From assembly GCF_001644565.1 (NCBI RefSeq), contig NZ_CP011387.1, positions 1,410,501-1,474,500 of the forward strand: 64,000 nt of DNA, written 5' to 3'. The notes beneath the pieces were generated by a model. That model was not told the DNA's origin, made no database searches, and worked only from the letters and a program-made list of their open reading frames with translations. This DNA comes from Deinococcus puniceus (GTDB lineage: Bacteria > Deinococcota > Deinococci > Deinococcales > Deinococcaceae). Position 1 is the stretch's first letter, and every line of letters starts with the position of its first letter. The position numbers were made by a program, and so were the translations under genes. This document shows positions 43,983-54,837 of this stretch, piece by piece.

Positions 43983-44533
43983 GACAGGCCGTCCTCTGGG
44001 CCGGGACGCTCGCCCATTCCCCAAGTGACCAACCGATTCCAAAATGGGTAGATCAGCAGCGTGCTGAGCAGCGCCATCGGTACGGTTTGGCGCAGGGTCT
44101 CTACCGTGACCAGATCGGAGCGCAGCCAGTAGGTGAGGAACAAGAAAGCCGCCCACTGCCCTACCGTTGCCGCCAACACGGTAAAGAGCGCCTGAAAAAT
44201 GCCCGAATCGCCCACGTAGCGCCGCACCAACAGCACCAGCAAGGCTCCGGCCCCCACGCCCGCCGCGTGCAGGCCCAGCGCTCCGCCGCCCAACACGTCT
44301 TGCACAAGGCCCACACCGTAGGCCGCCACCACCGCCTGCACCGGGGGCAAGCGCCACGCCAACGCCGCGCCAGTCAGCAAAAACAGGTCGGGAGCCGGAA
44401 TCCGCAGAGGATCGAGCAACCGCGACAACACGCCCTGCACGATCAGCAGCAGCAAGATATAGACCACCACGCCTACCCAGCGTCCCGGCCCACGTGGAGC
44501 CAGCCCGGTATTTCTGCCGGAACGCCTTAACAT
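43979..44533 (-). CDS. mreD: Rod-shape protein MreD
   Basis: The 184-residue, very hydrophobic protein has about five membrane segments (VGVVVYILLLLIVQGVLSRL first) and an AYGVGLVQDVLGGGALGLHA loop typical of MreD. It lies between mreC and PBP2. The gap to mreC is over 200 bases, wider than usual for this operon. Confidence 0.85.
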   Translation of the reverse strand: MLRRSGRNTGLAPRGPGRWVGVVVYILLLLIVQGVLSRLLDPLRIPAPDLFLLTGAALAWRLPPVQAVVAAYGVGLVQDVLGGGALGLHAAGVGAGALLVLLVRRYVGDSGIFQALFTVLAATVGQWAAFLFLTYWLRSDLVTVETLRQTVPMALLSTLLIYPFWNRLVTWGMGERPGPEDGLS

Positions 44534-44745
44534 GTGTAAAAAACCTGTGTGGTACGGAGGCAATCGGCAAAGGGATAGTGGGGGGCAGCGACACGAACAC
44601 AGACACGAACACAGCCGAACACGGCAGACTTCACAGGCAGCTCAACCATAGACCTGCCCTATGGTAGTGCCCGCTACGGCTTCACACTGCGGTCTAGGTC
44701 GGCATTTCCCTACAGTTCCATGTCCAGTCCCAGCCACGTTGGCGC
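44534..44745. other. Spacer between mreC and mreD with a 12-base tandem repeat
   Basis: GACACGAACACA is present twice in tandem (44590-44613) followed by a partial third copy. A CCATAG/CTATGG hairpin lies at 44647-44665. A separate promoter or processing site for mreD-PBP2 may sit here. Confidence 0.5.
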
Positions 44746-45528
44746 TCATAGCCCTTCCAAAATGGTCACGTCTTCCACCACGCCCACGTCGATGGCGGGC
44801 CTCACGATCACAGTGCGGTTCACGTCGTTGGGGCCGAGTGGCAGCACACTTTCTATCGTGCCCACCCGGATGCCTACCGGGTACACGCCGCCCAAACTGC
44901 TGGTCACCAGCACGTCGCCTACCTTCACGGGCACACTGCGCGAAAACTGCGCCCGCAAACGGTCTGGAGACACCCCCACCGCTAGGCCGCGCCCGCCCCG
45001 GTTGCCTTGCAGGGTCACACCCACGCTGCTTTCGGGGTCGACGAGGGCCACCACTGTGGCGCGGTTGCTGCTCACGCCCGTGACTTGGCCCACCAGACCG
45101 CCCGGAACAGTCACGGGCATTCGCACGCGCACGCCGTCGTCGGTGCCCCGGTTGAGGGTAATGCGGGCCAGCAGTGGACTCGGATCGACGGCCACCACCT
45201 GTGCAATGCCCAGCGCGTTGGGCGCTTGCGTGGCCGTAATCTGCATCACTTGGCGCAGGCGCGACACTTCCCGCGTCAGCAGTTCGTTGCGCTGCCGCAG
45301 CACGTCGTTTTGTTTGCGCAGACTGCCCACTTCGCCCGCCAAATTGCGCTCGTTGACCACCGTGGTATAGGCGCGGCGCAGGTTGTCGGCGGCCACCACG
45401 CCGATGCGCGTAATCGGGGCCACCGAACCCGAAATGGCAGTGGGTACGATCACCTGAAAGCGGGTGGCTACCATACTCAGCAGCAGCAGGCCGCCGTACA
45501 CCAGCAGCACGGAACGCCAGCCTTTCAT
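44746..45528 (-). CDS. mreC: Rod-shape protein MreC
   Basis: The 260-residue protein has one N-terminal membrane helix, a coiled coil near 55-95 (LRKQNDVLRQRNELLTREVSRL) and the double beta-barrel domain (LNRGTDDGVRVRMPV, VGQVTGVSSN). It scaffolds the elongation machinery in the periplasm. It starts 37 bases behind maf. Confidence 0.94.
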   Translation of the reverse strand: MKGWRSVLLVYGGLLLLSMVATRFQVIVPTAISGSVAPITRIGVVAADNLRRAYTTVVNERNLAGEVGSLRKQNDVLRQRNELLTREVSRLRQVMQITATQAPNALGIAQVVAVDPSPLLARITLNRGTDDGVRVRMPVTVPGGLVGQVTGVSSNRATVVALVDPESSVGVTLQGNRGGRGLAVGVSPDRLRAQFSRSVPVKVGDVLVTSSLGGVYPVGIRVGTIESVLPLGPNDVNRTVIVRPAIDVGVVEDVTILEGL

Positions 45529-45565
45529 GCCGTGCCCGAATGTAAAAAGAACTGGCCCACACAGG

Positions 45566-46234
45566 TCACGCCGAAGACACCCCGACAGGTTTGGGGAGAG
45601 AGTCGGCGGAGAGGTTGACGGGATTCAGTTGGCCCCACACGGGCACGCCCGCCGCCCGCAGCAACCGCGTGACCAGCGTCAGAGGAAAGCCCACCACGTT
45701 GGAATAATCGCCCCGAATGCCCGACACCAGCGCCATGCCCACGCTCTGAATGCCGTAGCCGCCCGCCTTGTCCAGCCCTTCGCCCGTAGTGGCGTAATAG
45801 GCGATTTCTTGCGCGGTCAGGGGCCGAAACGTCACGTCAGTCCGCTCTACTTCGCAAGCTAAGCCTGCTGGCGACTGTACCGCCACGCCCGTGAGCACCT
45901 GATGCGTGCGGCCTGCCAATGCTTCCAAAAACGCCCGGTTTTCGGCAGCGTCGGCGGGCTTGCCCAACAATTGCCCGTCTACCGCCACCACCGTATCGGC
46001 GGCAATAATCACAGCATCCGGATGCAGGGCGGCTACGGCTCTGGCCTTCAGCGTCGCCAGTTCTGCTGCCAACCGCGCCGGATCGGTCTCTGGGCTGTCT
46101 TCCGGCTCGCCGCTGACGACTACCCGGAAAGTCACGCCCAAGTTGCCTAGCAGTTCGCGGCGGCGCGGGCTACCCGACGCCAGAATCACTTCAGGAAGGG
46201 TGATTTCAAGAGGGTCTGCCTCCGGAACGGTCAT
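45566..46234 (-). CDS. maf: Maf-family nucleoside triphosphate pyrophosphatase
   Basis: The 222-residue protein begins with the family motif LASGSPRRRELL and has the AADTVV and KP segments plus GKAGGYGIQ as DKAGGYGIQ. It hydrolyses dTTP, UTP or modified nucleotides and is often found next to mre genes, as here. The product has a roughly 25-residue extra tail. A direct repeat of ATTTCAGT lies just before the start. Confidence 0.93.
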   Translation of the reverse strand: MTVPEADPLEITLPEVILASGSPRRRELLGNLGVTFRVVVSGEPEDSPETDPARLAAELATLKARAVAALHPDAVIIAADTVVAVDGQLLGKPADAAENRAFLEALAGRTHQVLTGVAVQSPAGLACEVERTDVTFRPLTAQEIAYYATTGEGLDKAGGYGIQSVGMALVSGIRGDYSNVVGFPLTLVTRLLRAAGVPVWGQLNPVNLSADSLPKPVGVSSA

Positions 46235-46249
46235 TTCAGTGCCCTCATT

Positions 46250-46921
46250 TCAGTACCCTGTGCCAGTCTTCTCGCCCGCCACCAACGCCACGCCGCCCGA
46301 GGTGCCGAGGCGAGTTGCGCCCGCTTCGATCATTTCCAGCGCGTCGGCAGGAGAGCGCACGCCGCCCGCCGCCTTGATCTGGGCGCGGCCCGCGATGACG
46401 TCGCGCATCAGGCGCACATCGGCAGGCGTGGCCCCGCCCGTGCCAAAGCCAGTGCTGGTCTTCACGAAATCTGCGCCACCTTTCACGCTGGCTTCAGTCG
46501 CGCCGCGTTTCTGGTCATCGGTCAGGTAGCAGGTTTCGATAATCACCTTCAACACCCGGTCTGGAATGGCCCGCCGCACGGCCCGCACATCGGCTTCTAC
46601 GGCGTCCCAGTTGTCTTCCAGCGCCGCACCGATATGAATGACCATATCGATTTCATCGGCCCCGGCTTCGGCGCTCAAGCGGGCTTCCAGCGCCTTCTGG
46701 TCGCTGCTGACGGCTCCCAGCGGAAATCCGCAGACGGTGGCGACTTTCACGCCGCTGCCCGCCAGTTCGGAGACGGCCATGGGTACATAGACGGGGTTGA
46801 TGCACACGGCGTAAAAATTGTGTTCGCGGGCCTCGGCGCACAGCGTGCGGATGTCCTCGGCGGTGGCGGTGGCTTTAAGCAAAGTATGGTCGATGTACGG
46901 AGCGAGCTTCACGCTGCCCAT
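46250..46921 (-). CDS. deoC: Deoxyribose-phosphate aldolase
   Basis: The 223-residue class I aldolase cleaves 2-deoxyribose-5-phosphate. The Schiff-base Lys is in FVKTSTGFG; the IDHTLLK start, DMVIHIGA and KAAGGVR motifs are all present. ATG 46921 gives the normal N-terminus; the open frame to 47008 does not fit the family. It lies 15 bases upstream of maf. Confidence 0.95.
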   Translation of the reverse strand: MGSVKLAPYIDHTLLKATATAEDIRTLCAEAREHNFYAVCINPVYVPMAVSELAGSGVKVATVCGFPLGAVSSDQKALEARLSAEAGADEIDMVIHIGAALEDNWDAVEADVRAVRRAIPDRVLKVIIETCYLTDDQKRGATEASVKGGADFVKTSTGFGTGGATPADVRLMRDVIAGRAQIKAAGGVRSPADALEMIEAGATRLGTSGGVALVAGEKTGTGY

Positions 46922-47315
46922 GTTACGCGGCAGAGGGTAAGAAAGGTAAATGACTTGGGCGGATGGGGGAGAGGGGCTTGGTTTACGGGGGCTGGGTCTA
47001 AGGGTCAAGGGTCGAAGGGTCTAAGGTGCTGGGGCGGGAACGATTGCTCGGTGGCCCTCTTACCCCGCTGTTTCACAGCGCCCCTCTCTGCTGAGCAGCT
47101 CTGCGAGTCCCGCAAAGGGCGAGGGCTAACAGCTAAAGGGTAGAGGCTTGGTTTGGCTCCCTCACCCTTGACTGGCACAGCCCGAAGGGAGGGGGGAGGG
47201 CTGGGGAGGGGGTGAATGAGCAACGCGATTGCCCTTCCCTTAGACCCTTCGACCCTCGACCCTTAGACGCCCCTCCCCCTCAGCCGAATCTTGCCAAATG
47301 CTCTACGCTACGGCC
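46922..47315. other. Repeat-filled divergent region between deoC and bcp
   Basis: No gene is supported in these 394 bases. Most of it is a composite of dispersed repeats: 31-base inverted TTAGACCC arms at both sides and GC-rich palindromic sequence between. The deoC promoter should be near 46935 and the bcp -10 box is TACGCT at 47304-47309. Confidence 0.55.
46996..47268. repeat. 273-base element with 31-base inverted TTAGACCC ends
   Basis: The left arm 46996-47026 and right arm 47238-47268 are complementary with a single mismatch. Each is made of four GGGTC(T/G/A)AA units. The 211 bases between hold a GC-rich hairpin sequence (47160-47216) that resembles one at 58796-58850 and the GATTGCCCTTC lead of the family. 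Confidence 0.75.
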
Positions 47316-47828
47316 ATGACCACGCCCGACGCCCCGGAAACTCCCGAAACCTCGCGCTTGCAACCCGGCGAAGCATTTCCCGCCTTCGCGCTGCCGGATG
47401 CCGATGGCAAAACGCACGCGCTGGCCGACTATGCGGGCAACTACGTGGTGCTCTACGTGTACCCCAAGGACGACACCCCCGGCTGCACCAAAGAAGCCTG
47501 CGATTTCCGCGATTCTGCGCCGCTGCGGGCGGTGGGCGCGGCCATTTTGGGCCTCAGCCGCGACGATGCGGGCAGCCACACGGCCTTTGCCGAGAAATAC
47601 AGCCTGCCTTTTCCGTTGCTCAGCGATCCCGACGCCACGTTTATGAAAGAAATCGGATCGTATGGCCCCAAAACGCTGTACGGCAAAACCAGCGACGGCG
47701 TGAAGCGGCAAACCTTCGTGATCGACCCACAGGGCAAACTGGTGAAATCGTGGCTGGCCGTGAAGGTGGAAGGCCGCGCCGACGCGGTGGCTGCCGCGAT
47801 TGCAGCCGATCAGGTGGGCCATGCCTGA
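47316..47828 (+). CDS. bcp: Thiol peroxidase Bcp (peroxiredoxin Q)
   Basis: The 170-residue peroxiredoxin has YPKDDTPGCTKEACDFRD with the peroxidatic and resolving Cys five residues apart, the usual Bcp pattern. It reduces peroxides with thioredoxin. ATG 47316 follows TACGCT by six bases (leaderless). The stop overlaps the rpiA start (ATGCCTGA). Confidence 0.95.
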   Translation: MTTPDAPETPETSRLQPGEAFPAFALPDADGKTHALADYAGNYVVLYVYPKDDTPGCTKEACDFRDSAPLRAVGAAILGLSRDDAGSHTAFAEKYSLPFPLLSDPDATFMKEIGSYGPKTLYGKTSDGVKRQTFVIDPQGKLVKSWLAVKVEGRADAVAAAIAADQVGHA

Positions 47829-48525
47829 AGCCCAACTCAGTGGGCTGGAAGCCCTGAAACGGGAAGCGGCGGTGCGGGCCGTGGCGTTGGTAGAAAGTGG
47901 TATGCGCGTGGGCCTCGGCACGGGCAGCACGGCCAAATACGCCATAGAAGAAATTGGGCGCAGGCTGGCGGCGGGCGAATTGTCAGGAATTGTGGGCGTG
48001 GCGACCAGCGAGGCGAGCGACGTGCTGGCGCGGCAAGTGGGCATTCCAGTCGAACCGCTAGACCCCCGCCCCCTCGATATCGCCATAGACGGAGCGGACG
48101 AAATCGACCCCGATCTGAACCTGATCAAAGGGCTGGGCGGCGCACTGCTGCGCGAAAAGCTGACCGAAGTGCAGGCCCGGCGGTTTATCGTCATTGCCGA
48201 TCACACCAAACTCGTGTCTGGTTTGGGCGAAAAAGCCCCTGTGCCGATAGAAATTGCCCGCTTTGGTTTCCTCTCTACCATCGAGCGGTTGCGGGCGCTG
48301 GGCCTCGGCGGACGGCTGCGGCAACCCGGCGCACAGCCTTACGTCAGCGACAACGGCAACTATATTTTTGATGCCGCGCTGCCCCAGCCTTGTGATGCCC
48401 TGACGCTGGAGCGCACGCTGAAAGGCACGCTTGGCGTCATCGAAACCGGGTTCTTTTTGGGTATGGCCGAACGCGCGTTCGTGGCGGGGCTGGACGGGGT
48501 GCGGGAGGTGGTGCGGCGGGGTTGA
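47821..48525 (+). CDS. rpiA: Ribose-5-phosphate isomerase A
   Basis: The 234-residue enzyme converts ribose-5-phosphate to ribulose-5-phosphate. Motifs: GLGTGSTA, ATSEAS, IDGADEID (catalytic Asp/Glu), KGLGGALLREK and DNGNYIFD. It overlaps the bcp gene by eight bases, so the two are co-translated. Confidence 0.96.
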   Translation: MPEAQLSGLEALKREAAVRAVALVESGMRVGLGTGSTAKYAIEEIGRRLAAGELSGIVGVATSEASDVLARQVGIPVEPLDPRPLDIAIDGADEIDPDLNLIKGLGGALLREKLTEVQARRFIVIADHTKLVSGLGEKAPVPIEIARFGFLSTIERLRALGLGGRLRQPGAQPYVSDNGNYIFDAALPQPCDALTLERTLKGTLGVIETGFFLGMAERAFVAGLDGVREVVRRG

Positions 48526-48533
48526 GTTGTTGG

Positions 48534-48626
48534 GTGAATCCCCCAGTCAGCTCCGCTTAAAGGCGAGCGCAGAAGCAGTTGTCCTCTCCTCTAAGGGGGG
48601 CGTTGCGCCAGCAACGGGGGGTTCAC
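48534..48626. repeat. Small inverted-end element, copy 1
   Basis: This 93-base element begins GTGAATCCCCCAGTC and ends ACGGGGGGTTCAC, so its ends are inverted repeats. The inside shares CCTCTAAGGGGGGCGTTGCG and GCAGTTGTCC with a second copy at 62643-62747 in the opposite orientation. It starts 9 bases behind the rpiA stop and has no coding capacity, as a MITE would. Confidence 0.75.
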
Positions 48627-48640
48627 ACGCGACTCCACCC

Positions 48641-50683
<2,043 letters not shown>

Positions 50684-50786
50684 AAGTGCAGGGTACGTGC
50701 CCCGGCGGGCCTTTGGATAGATGAATGTTATGCAAGCGTAGACTTCCCCCCCTTGTCCGCTTCAAAAACCGTCACACTATAGGCAT

Positions 50787-51695
50787 ATGGCACCGCACGA
50801 CCCGGCTCTTACACCAGAAGTCGCCCCTTTTGAAAACCCTGTCCGCGTCCGCGCGGGCTTTTCCTTAACCTTCGACGTGCCGTTTCCCACGCCCATGCTA
50901 TTCGTCGTGCAGCCGCAAGACCGCCTCGATCCCACCGGAACCCGTCAGCGCATCATCGATCAGCGGGCGCTGGGCGCGGCGCAGGGCATCCACACCTACA
51001 CCGATTCTCACGGCAATACGGTGTGGCGCATGCTGGCCCAGCCGGGAACCCTCACCATCGGCCACGACCTAATCGCCGAAATCACCCGTTACCCTGACCC
51101 CATTTTGCCTGCCCTGCGCAAAATGAACGTGGAAGACTTGCCCGACGACACCATCGGTTATCTGCTGCCCAGCCGCTACGTCGACAGCGATCTGGTCAGC
51201 GCGGAAGCGTGGGACAGGTTCGGTCACATTCAGGGCGGCTGGGCGCAGGTGCAGGCCATCAGCGACTTCTTGCAGGATGAATGCGTGTACGGCTACGGCA
51301 GCAACTCGTCTACCACGGCCAAGCAAGCCCTCGACAGCAAACGCGCCGTGTGCCGCGACTTCGCGCATATGGGGGTGGCCTTTGCCCGCGCCCTCAATAT
51401 TCCCGCCCGCTACGTGTGCGGCTACATGCCCGACATAGACATCGTGCCCGACCCCGTGCCGATGGACTTCCACGCTTGGTTCGAGGCGTTCCTCGACGGC
51501 CAGTGGCGCACTTTCGACGCCCGCCACAACAAACCCCGTGCAGGCCGCGTGCTGATCGCGCAGGGCCGAGACGCCAGCGATGTGGCGTTCTCGACCACCT
51601 TCGGCAGCGCCCGCCTGACCCACATGAAGGTCTGGGCCGACGAAACCAGTCCTGAAACCACGCTGGACGACTTACCCCGGCCCCGAGTGTTCTGA
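50787..51695 (+). CDS. Transglutaminase-like cysteine peptidase family protein
   Basis: The 302-residue protein has an N-terminal beta-rich domain (FDVPFPTPMLFVVQPQDR) and a transglutaminase core with Cys in RAVCRDFAHMG, His in DFHAWFEAF and Asp in TFDARHN. Such proteins act as peptidases or amidases; the substrate is unknown. The promoter region has TTGTCC, 16 bases and CACTAT just before the ATG, giving a very short leader. Confidence 0.9.
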   Translation: MAPHDPALTPEVAPFENPVRVRAGFSLTFDVPFPTPMLFVVQPQDRLDPTGTRQRIIDQRALGAAQGIHTYTDSHGNTVWRMLAQPGTLTIGHDLIAEITRYPDPILPALRKMNVEDLPDDTIGYLLPSRYVDSDLVSAEAWDRFGHIQGGWAQVQAISDFLQDECVYGYGSNSSTTAKQALDSKRAVCRDFAHMGVAFARALNIPARYVCGYMPDIDIVPDPVPMDFHAWFEAFLDGQWRTFDARHNKPRAGRVLIAQGRDASDVAFSTTFGSARLTHMKVWADETSPETTLDDLPRPRVF

Positions 51696-52094
51696 TCAAC
51701 TCTACAAGTGCGGCGGCCTAATACCAAACTAAGATGATTCCAGTGCGTTGTCTGGAATCATTCGAGTAACGCGAGTACTAGAAAATACGGGATGGCGACG
51801 ATGGACGAACATCCGGTGGGTTTGCGGATGTTCGGGAATCAAAGCAATCCCGTATAACTCAAGCCGCCGTGCCCATTTTGGCCCAAAAAAGGTAAGGCCG
51901 ACCCCAAGTAAGGCCAGCCTTCCGTGCGCACGGGCTTCACCCGGCCCGCTGTCTATTCAGTGCGCTGATACGTTTAAGTTAACACCCTCATTGTCACAGC
52001 GGTGTCACAGCTCTATGCCGGGTCAGTAGATGTGTTTATGAAGTTCGCGTTAATGTGGGTCGGGAGTTTACTATAACTCACTGTTCAGCAAACG
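51696..52094. other. Gene-free region with nested hairpins
   Basis: These 399 bases lie between convergent genes and contain no supported coding sequence. The first half folds strongly (see the separate entry). The second half contains GTTAACACC and a TGTCACAG duplication but nothing I can assign. Confidence 0.6.
51734..51855 (+). ncRNA. Possible structured RNA or repeat remnant with nested perfect stems
   Basis: Three perfect stems occur in order. Stem 1: ATGATTCCAG/CTGGAATCAT (51734-51743 with 51752-51761). Stem 2: ATACGGGAT/ATCCCGTAT (51785-51793 with 51847-51855). Stem 3, inside stem 2: CGAACATCC/GGATGTTCG (51806-51814 with 51826-51834). A helix-in-helix of this quality is more like an RNA or a mobile-element end than a terminator. 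No T-run follows. No known RNA family is recognised. Confidence 0.4.
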
Positions 52095-52835
52095 CTACAG
52101 CGCCCGCGTCTGAAACACCATCACCTCACTGTGCGTGTCCAGCGGGCCGCCGTGAAAACTGCCCGTCACGCGGGGCGCTTCAAATCCGGCGTAGCGCAGC
52201 AACCATTCCATTTCAAAGCGCGTGTAGTACCGCTGCGTCAGGGTGTAGTGCCGCCGGGTCAGCCGTCCGTCTGGGTGGGTGGTGTCGGCGTGGTATTCGG
52301 TGGTGATGTGCTGGCGGGGTTTGTCGTGGCGCTGCACCAAAAACACGTCGGTGCGCGAGCCGTCTGCGCCGTAAAAGGTTTCACCCTCGTGCCGCACCGT
52401 ATTCATCTTGCCGAAACGGGGCAGATAGAGGTCGAACACGAACGCGCCGCCCGGTGCCAGATGCGCGTGAATGTTGTGCAGCGCGGCCAATTGTTCCCCC
52501 GGCGTGTACAGATGCATCAGGGCATTGAAGGGCGCGAGCGCCAGCCCGAAGCGTTCCTCCAGCCGGAAGGTTTGTGCGTCGGCTTGTACAAAGTTCAGGC
52601 TCAGGCCATCTGACGCCGCCCGCGCCCGCCCCCGCTCGATCATGCGTGCGCTAGGTTCAATACCCGTGACCACCACGCCTCTCCGCGCCAAAAACGCCGT
52701 GACTCGGCCCGTGCCTGCGCCGATTTCCAGCACCGGGCCGCCTGTGCGTTCGGCCACACCCGCGTAAAAGTGCAGGTCGTCGCGGTAGATGTCGTATTGG
52801 TGGTCGTAGAGGTCGGCAAAGTCGTCGTAGTTCAC
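52095..52835 (-). CDS. Class I SAM-dependent methyltransferase
   Basis: The 246-residue protein has the SAM loop VLEIGAGTGR at 35-44, acidic GIEPS, and the post-I VQADAQTF motif. The C-terminal half has a lipocalin-like insertion (TTEYHADTTHPDGRLTRRHY) found in small-molecule methyltransferases. The substrate is unknown. The GTG start follows a minus-strand TACCCT by 7 bases. Confidence 0.9.
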   Translation of the reverse strand: MNYDDFADLYDHQYDIYRDDLHFYAGVAERTGGPVLEIGAGTGRVTAFLARRGVVVTGIEPSARMIERGRARAASDGLSLNFVQADAQTFRLEERFGLALAPFNALMHLYTPGEQLAALHNIHAHLAPGGAFVFDLYLPRFGKMNTVRHEGETFYGADGSRTDVFLVQRHDKPRQHITTEYHADTTHPDGRLTRRHYTLTQRYYTRFEMEWLLRYAGFEAPRVTGSFHGGPLDTHSEVMVFQTRAL

Positions 52836-52902
52836 AGGGAATAGGGTAGGCGCTTTGGGTGGATCGTGGGCGCAAGTGCTCCGGTTTACGTGTTGTAGTG
52901 GA

Positions 52903-53640
52903 TTACTTTCTACTCAGCACATCCCGCCATCCCCGCGCTTTTACCCCCCGCAATTCCCCCAGTGGCAGGGCTTGCCAACCTGCTTCTTGTATCTGCCGCA
53001 GCAATTCGGGTAGGGCGGGCACAGTTACGCTTGCGCCGGGGCCAGCGTCGTGCAGTACCAAGACTGCGCCGGGGTGAAGTTTGGCGAGCACTTGGGCGGG
53101 CAGGCTTTCGGGTGTGGCCCCCCGCTGCCAGTCGCCGCCTTCTACGCTCCAATGTGCGCCCGTGACCCCTGCCATGTGCTGCCCCAGCACCGTTGCCAGC
53201 GTGTACGCGCCGTGTGGAGGGCGGTGATAGCGGGCCACTTGCCCCGTGACCGCACTCACCCGGCGGGCGGCCCTCACTGGGTCAAGCAACGCCCCCCACG
53301 GCGAGCGAATCCACGCATGCACATGCCGCGCCGCGTGTGGTTCCACTTCATGCCCCTCTTGCAGCAAACGGGCGATCAGGTCAGGGTGCGCCTCGGCGTT
53401 GGCCGCAATGACGAAGAAGGTGGCCCGCACCCCCGCCGCCCGCAGAGCATCCAGTACGGCAGGCGTGGTAGCCGGGTCTGGCCCGTCGTCGAACGTCAGA
53501 GCAACAGTTTTGTCAGTCCCAAATCCCTGCCGCACAATCCCCAGATTCAGCCGCTGCACCAGCAGATAGGGCAAGCCGATGTAGACGGCCCCCACCGCCC
53601 CTAAAATCCCAACCTCCCGCCACCACAACCCACTCACCAC
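52903..53640 (-). CDS. Polysaccharide deacetylase (NodB domain)
   Basis: The 245-residue protein has one N-terminal membrane anchor (GILGAVGAVYIGLPYLL) and a NodB domain: TFDDGPD (Asp51/Asp52), a metal motif HAARH in place of the common HTxxH, and RYHRPPHG. It would remove acetyl groups from a cell-wall or extracellular polysaccharide outside the membrane. It overlaps the glycosyltransferase gene by seven bases, so the two act in one envelope pathway. Confidence 0.92.
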   Translation of the reverse strand: MVSGLWWREVGILGAVGAVYIGLPYLLVQRLNLGIVRQGFGTDKTVALTFDDGPDPATTPAVLDALRAAGVRATFFVIAANAEAHPDLIARLLQEGHEVEPHAARHVHAWIRSPWGALLDPVRAARRVSAVTGQVARYHRPPHGAYTLATVLGQHMAGVTGAHWSVEGGDWQRGATPESLPAQVLAKLHPGAVLVLHDAGPGASVTVPALPELLRQIQEAGWQALPLGELRGVKARGWRDVLSRK

Positions 53641-54815
53641 TGACCACTCACCACTAACGGTTTTTCCATTGTTCTGCCCAACTTGCCCAATACCGCTGCT
53701 GCCACCCTGTCCGCCGCATCCGGCTTACTCACGGCCATAGCCCCGGCGCTCAGGCGGGCGCGTTCGCTGGCGTCTAGGGCGTGCAGGACAGAGCCGCGCA
53801 ACTGATTCTGGTCTTTGACCCACAGGGCCGCGCCGTGCCGCACGAGGTAGTCGGCATTGTGTTCTTCCTGCCCCGGAATCGGTTCGTAAACTACCAGTGG
53901 CACCCCCAGCGTCGTAGATTCGGCCACCGTAAGGCCGCCCGCCTTGCCCACCACCAGATCGGACGCGGCCAGCAGTTGCGGAAAGCGCCGCGTAAAGCCC
54001 AGATGGTGAATGGTGGCCCCGCCCAGCCGCGTTACCCCCTGCTCCTTGGCTCCGGCCAGCACCAGCACTTGCACGCGCCGCCCCAGCCCGCCCAACTCGG
54101 TCAGCACGCGGCCCAACGCCCGGTAAGCGCCTGTGCCCCCGCCCGACAGCAAAATCAGCGGTAACTCTGGGTCTAGGCCATGTTCCTCCCTCAGCGCCGC
54201 CTGATCCGAGCCGATGAGTTGGCGGTAAATCGGCGCAATCGGAATGCCCGTGACCACCACGCTCTCCGGCGGAATCTTCCACTGGCCCATCTGTTCCCGC
54301 GCCTCATCCGTCGCCACCATCAGCAACTCGGCTTCGGGCCGCGCCCAGTGGTGATGCACGCGGTAATCGGTGACCACTAGGGCGTTCAGGAAATCTGCGC
54401 CCAGCCGCATGCGGGCAGCGTTGGCAAGGGCGGTGGGCGTGGGGTAACTGCTGACCACCACTTCGGGCCGCACCTCGCGCACATCGCGCAACATGCCGCG
54501 CCTGCCCAGCCACGTGAATACATTGGTCAGCGCCTTGGGTTCCGACTCCCGGTCTGTCCAGTCATAAAAGGCGCGGTACATGCCGGGAGCGTGCCGCAAC
54601 CACCAATCGTAGATGTGCAGCGTGAACAGGCGCTCCACAGGCGTCATGTACTCGATAAAGTCGGCGTGCCGCACCTCCAGCGTCGTGCCCGCCGCCCGTA
54701 AGGCCCGGTCTATCGCGTCGTTGGCCTGATGATGCCCACTGCCAAACGAAGCAGAAACGATCAGCGCCCGCAAGGGATCAGGGGCGGGAAGCTCAGGCAG
54801 AGCAAGCTCAGGCAT
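53634..54815 (-). CDS. MGDG-synthase-type diacylglycerol glycosyltransferase
   Basis: The 393-residue GT28-like enzyme starts with the lipid-side motif VSASFGSGHHQANDAI and has the sugar-nucleotide part (ILLSGGGTGAYRALG, VGKAGGLTVAES, PGQEEHNADYL). It transfers galactose or glucose to diacylglycerol to make glycolipids, which are major in Deinococcus membranes. Its last eight residues (LVVSGQW) are encoded by a TGACCACTCACCACTAAC-type repeat that recurs at 54881. Confidence 0.9.
   Translation of the reverse strand: MPELALPELPAPDPLRALIVSASFGSGHHQANDAIDRALRAAGTTLEVRHADFIEYMTPVERLFTLHIYDWWLRHAPGMYRAFYDWTDRESEPKALTNVFTWLGRRGMLRDVREVRPEVVVSSYPTPTALANAARMRLGADFLNALVVTDYRVHHHWARPEAELLMVATDEAREQMGQWKIPPESVVVTGIPIAPIYRQLIGSDQAALREEHGLDPELPLILLSGGGTGAYRALGRVLTELGGLGRRVQVLVLAGAKEQGVTRLGGATIHHLGFTRRFPQLLAASDLVVGKAGGLTVAESTTLGVPLVVYEPIPGQEEHNADYLVRHGAALWVKDQNQLRGSVLHALDASERARLSAGAMAVSKPDAADRVAAAVLGKLGRTMEKPLVVSGQW
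53641..53658. repeat. CCACTGACCACTCACC repeat inside a gene end
   Basis: TGACCACTCACCACTAAC here is identical to 54881-54898. In this copy it forms the 3' end of the glycosyltransferase gene. Confidence 0.75.
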
Positions 54816-54837
54816 TCGCGCCGCCCAAAGCTATTCC

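Noticed and set aside
43983..44612. N-terminal extension of PBP2 to 917 residues
   Set aside because: It overlaps the whole mreD gene in another frame and adds Arg/Gly-rich sequence; ATG 43982 gives a normal PBP2.
46996..47268. CRISPR array
   Set aside because: The repeats are short, tandem without unique spacers and arranged as inverted arms; no cas genes are near.
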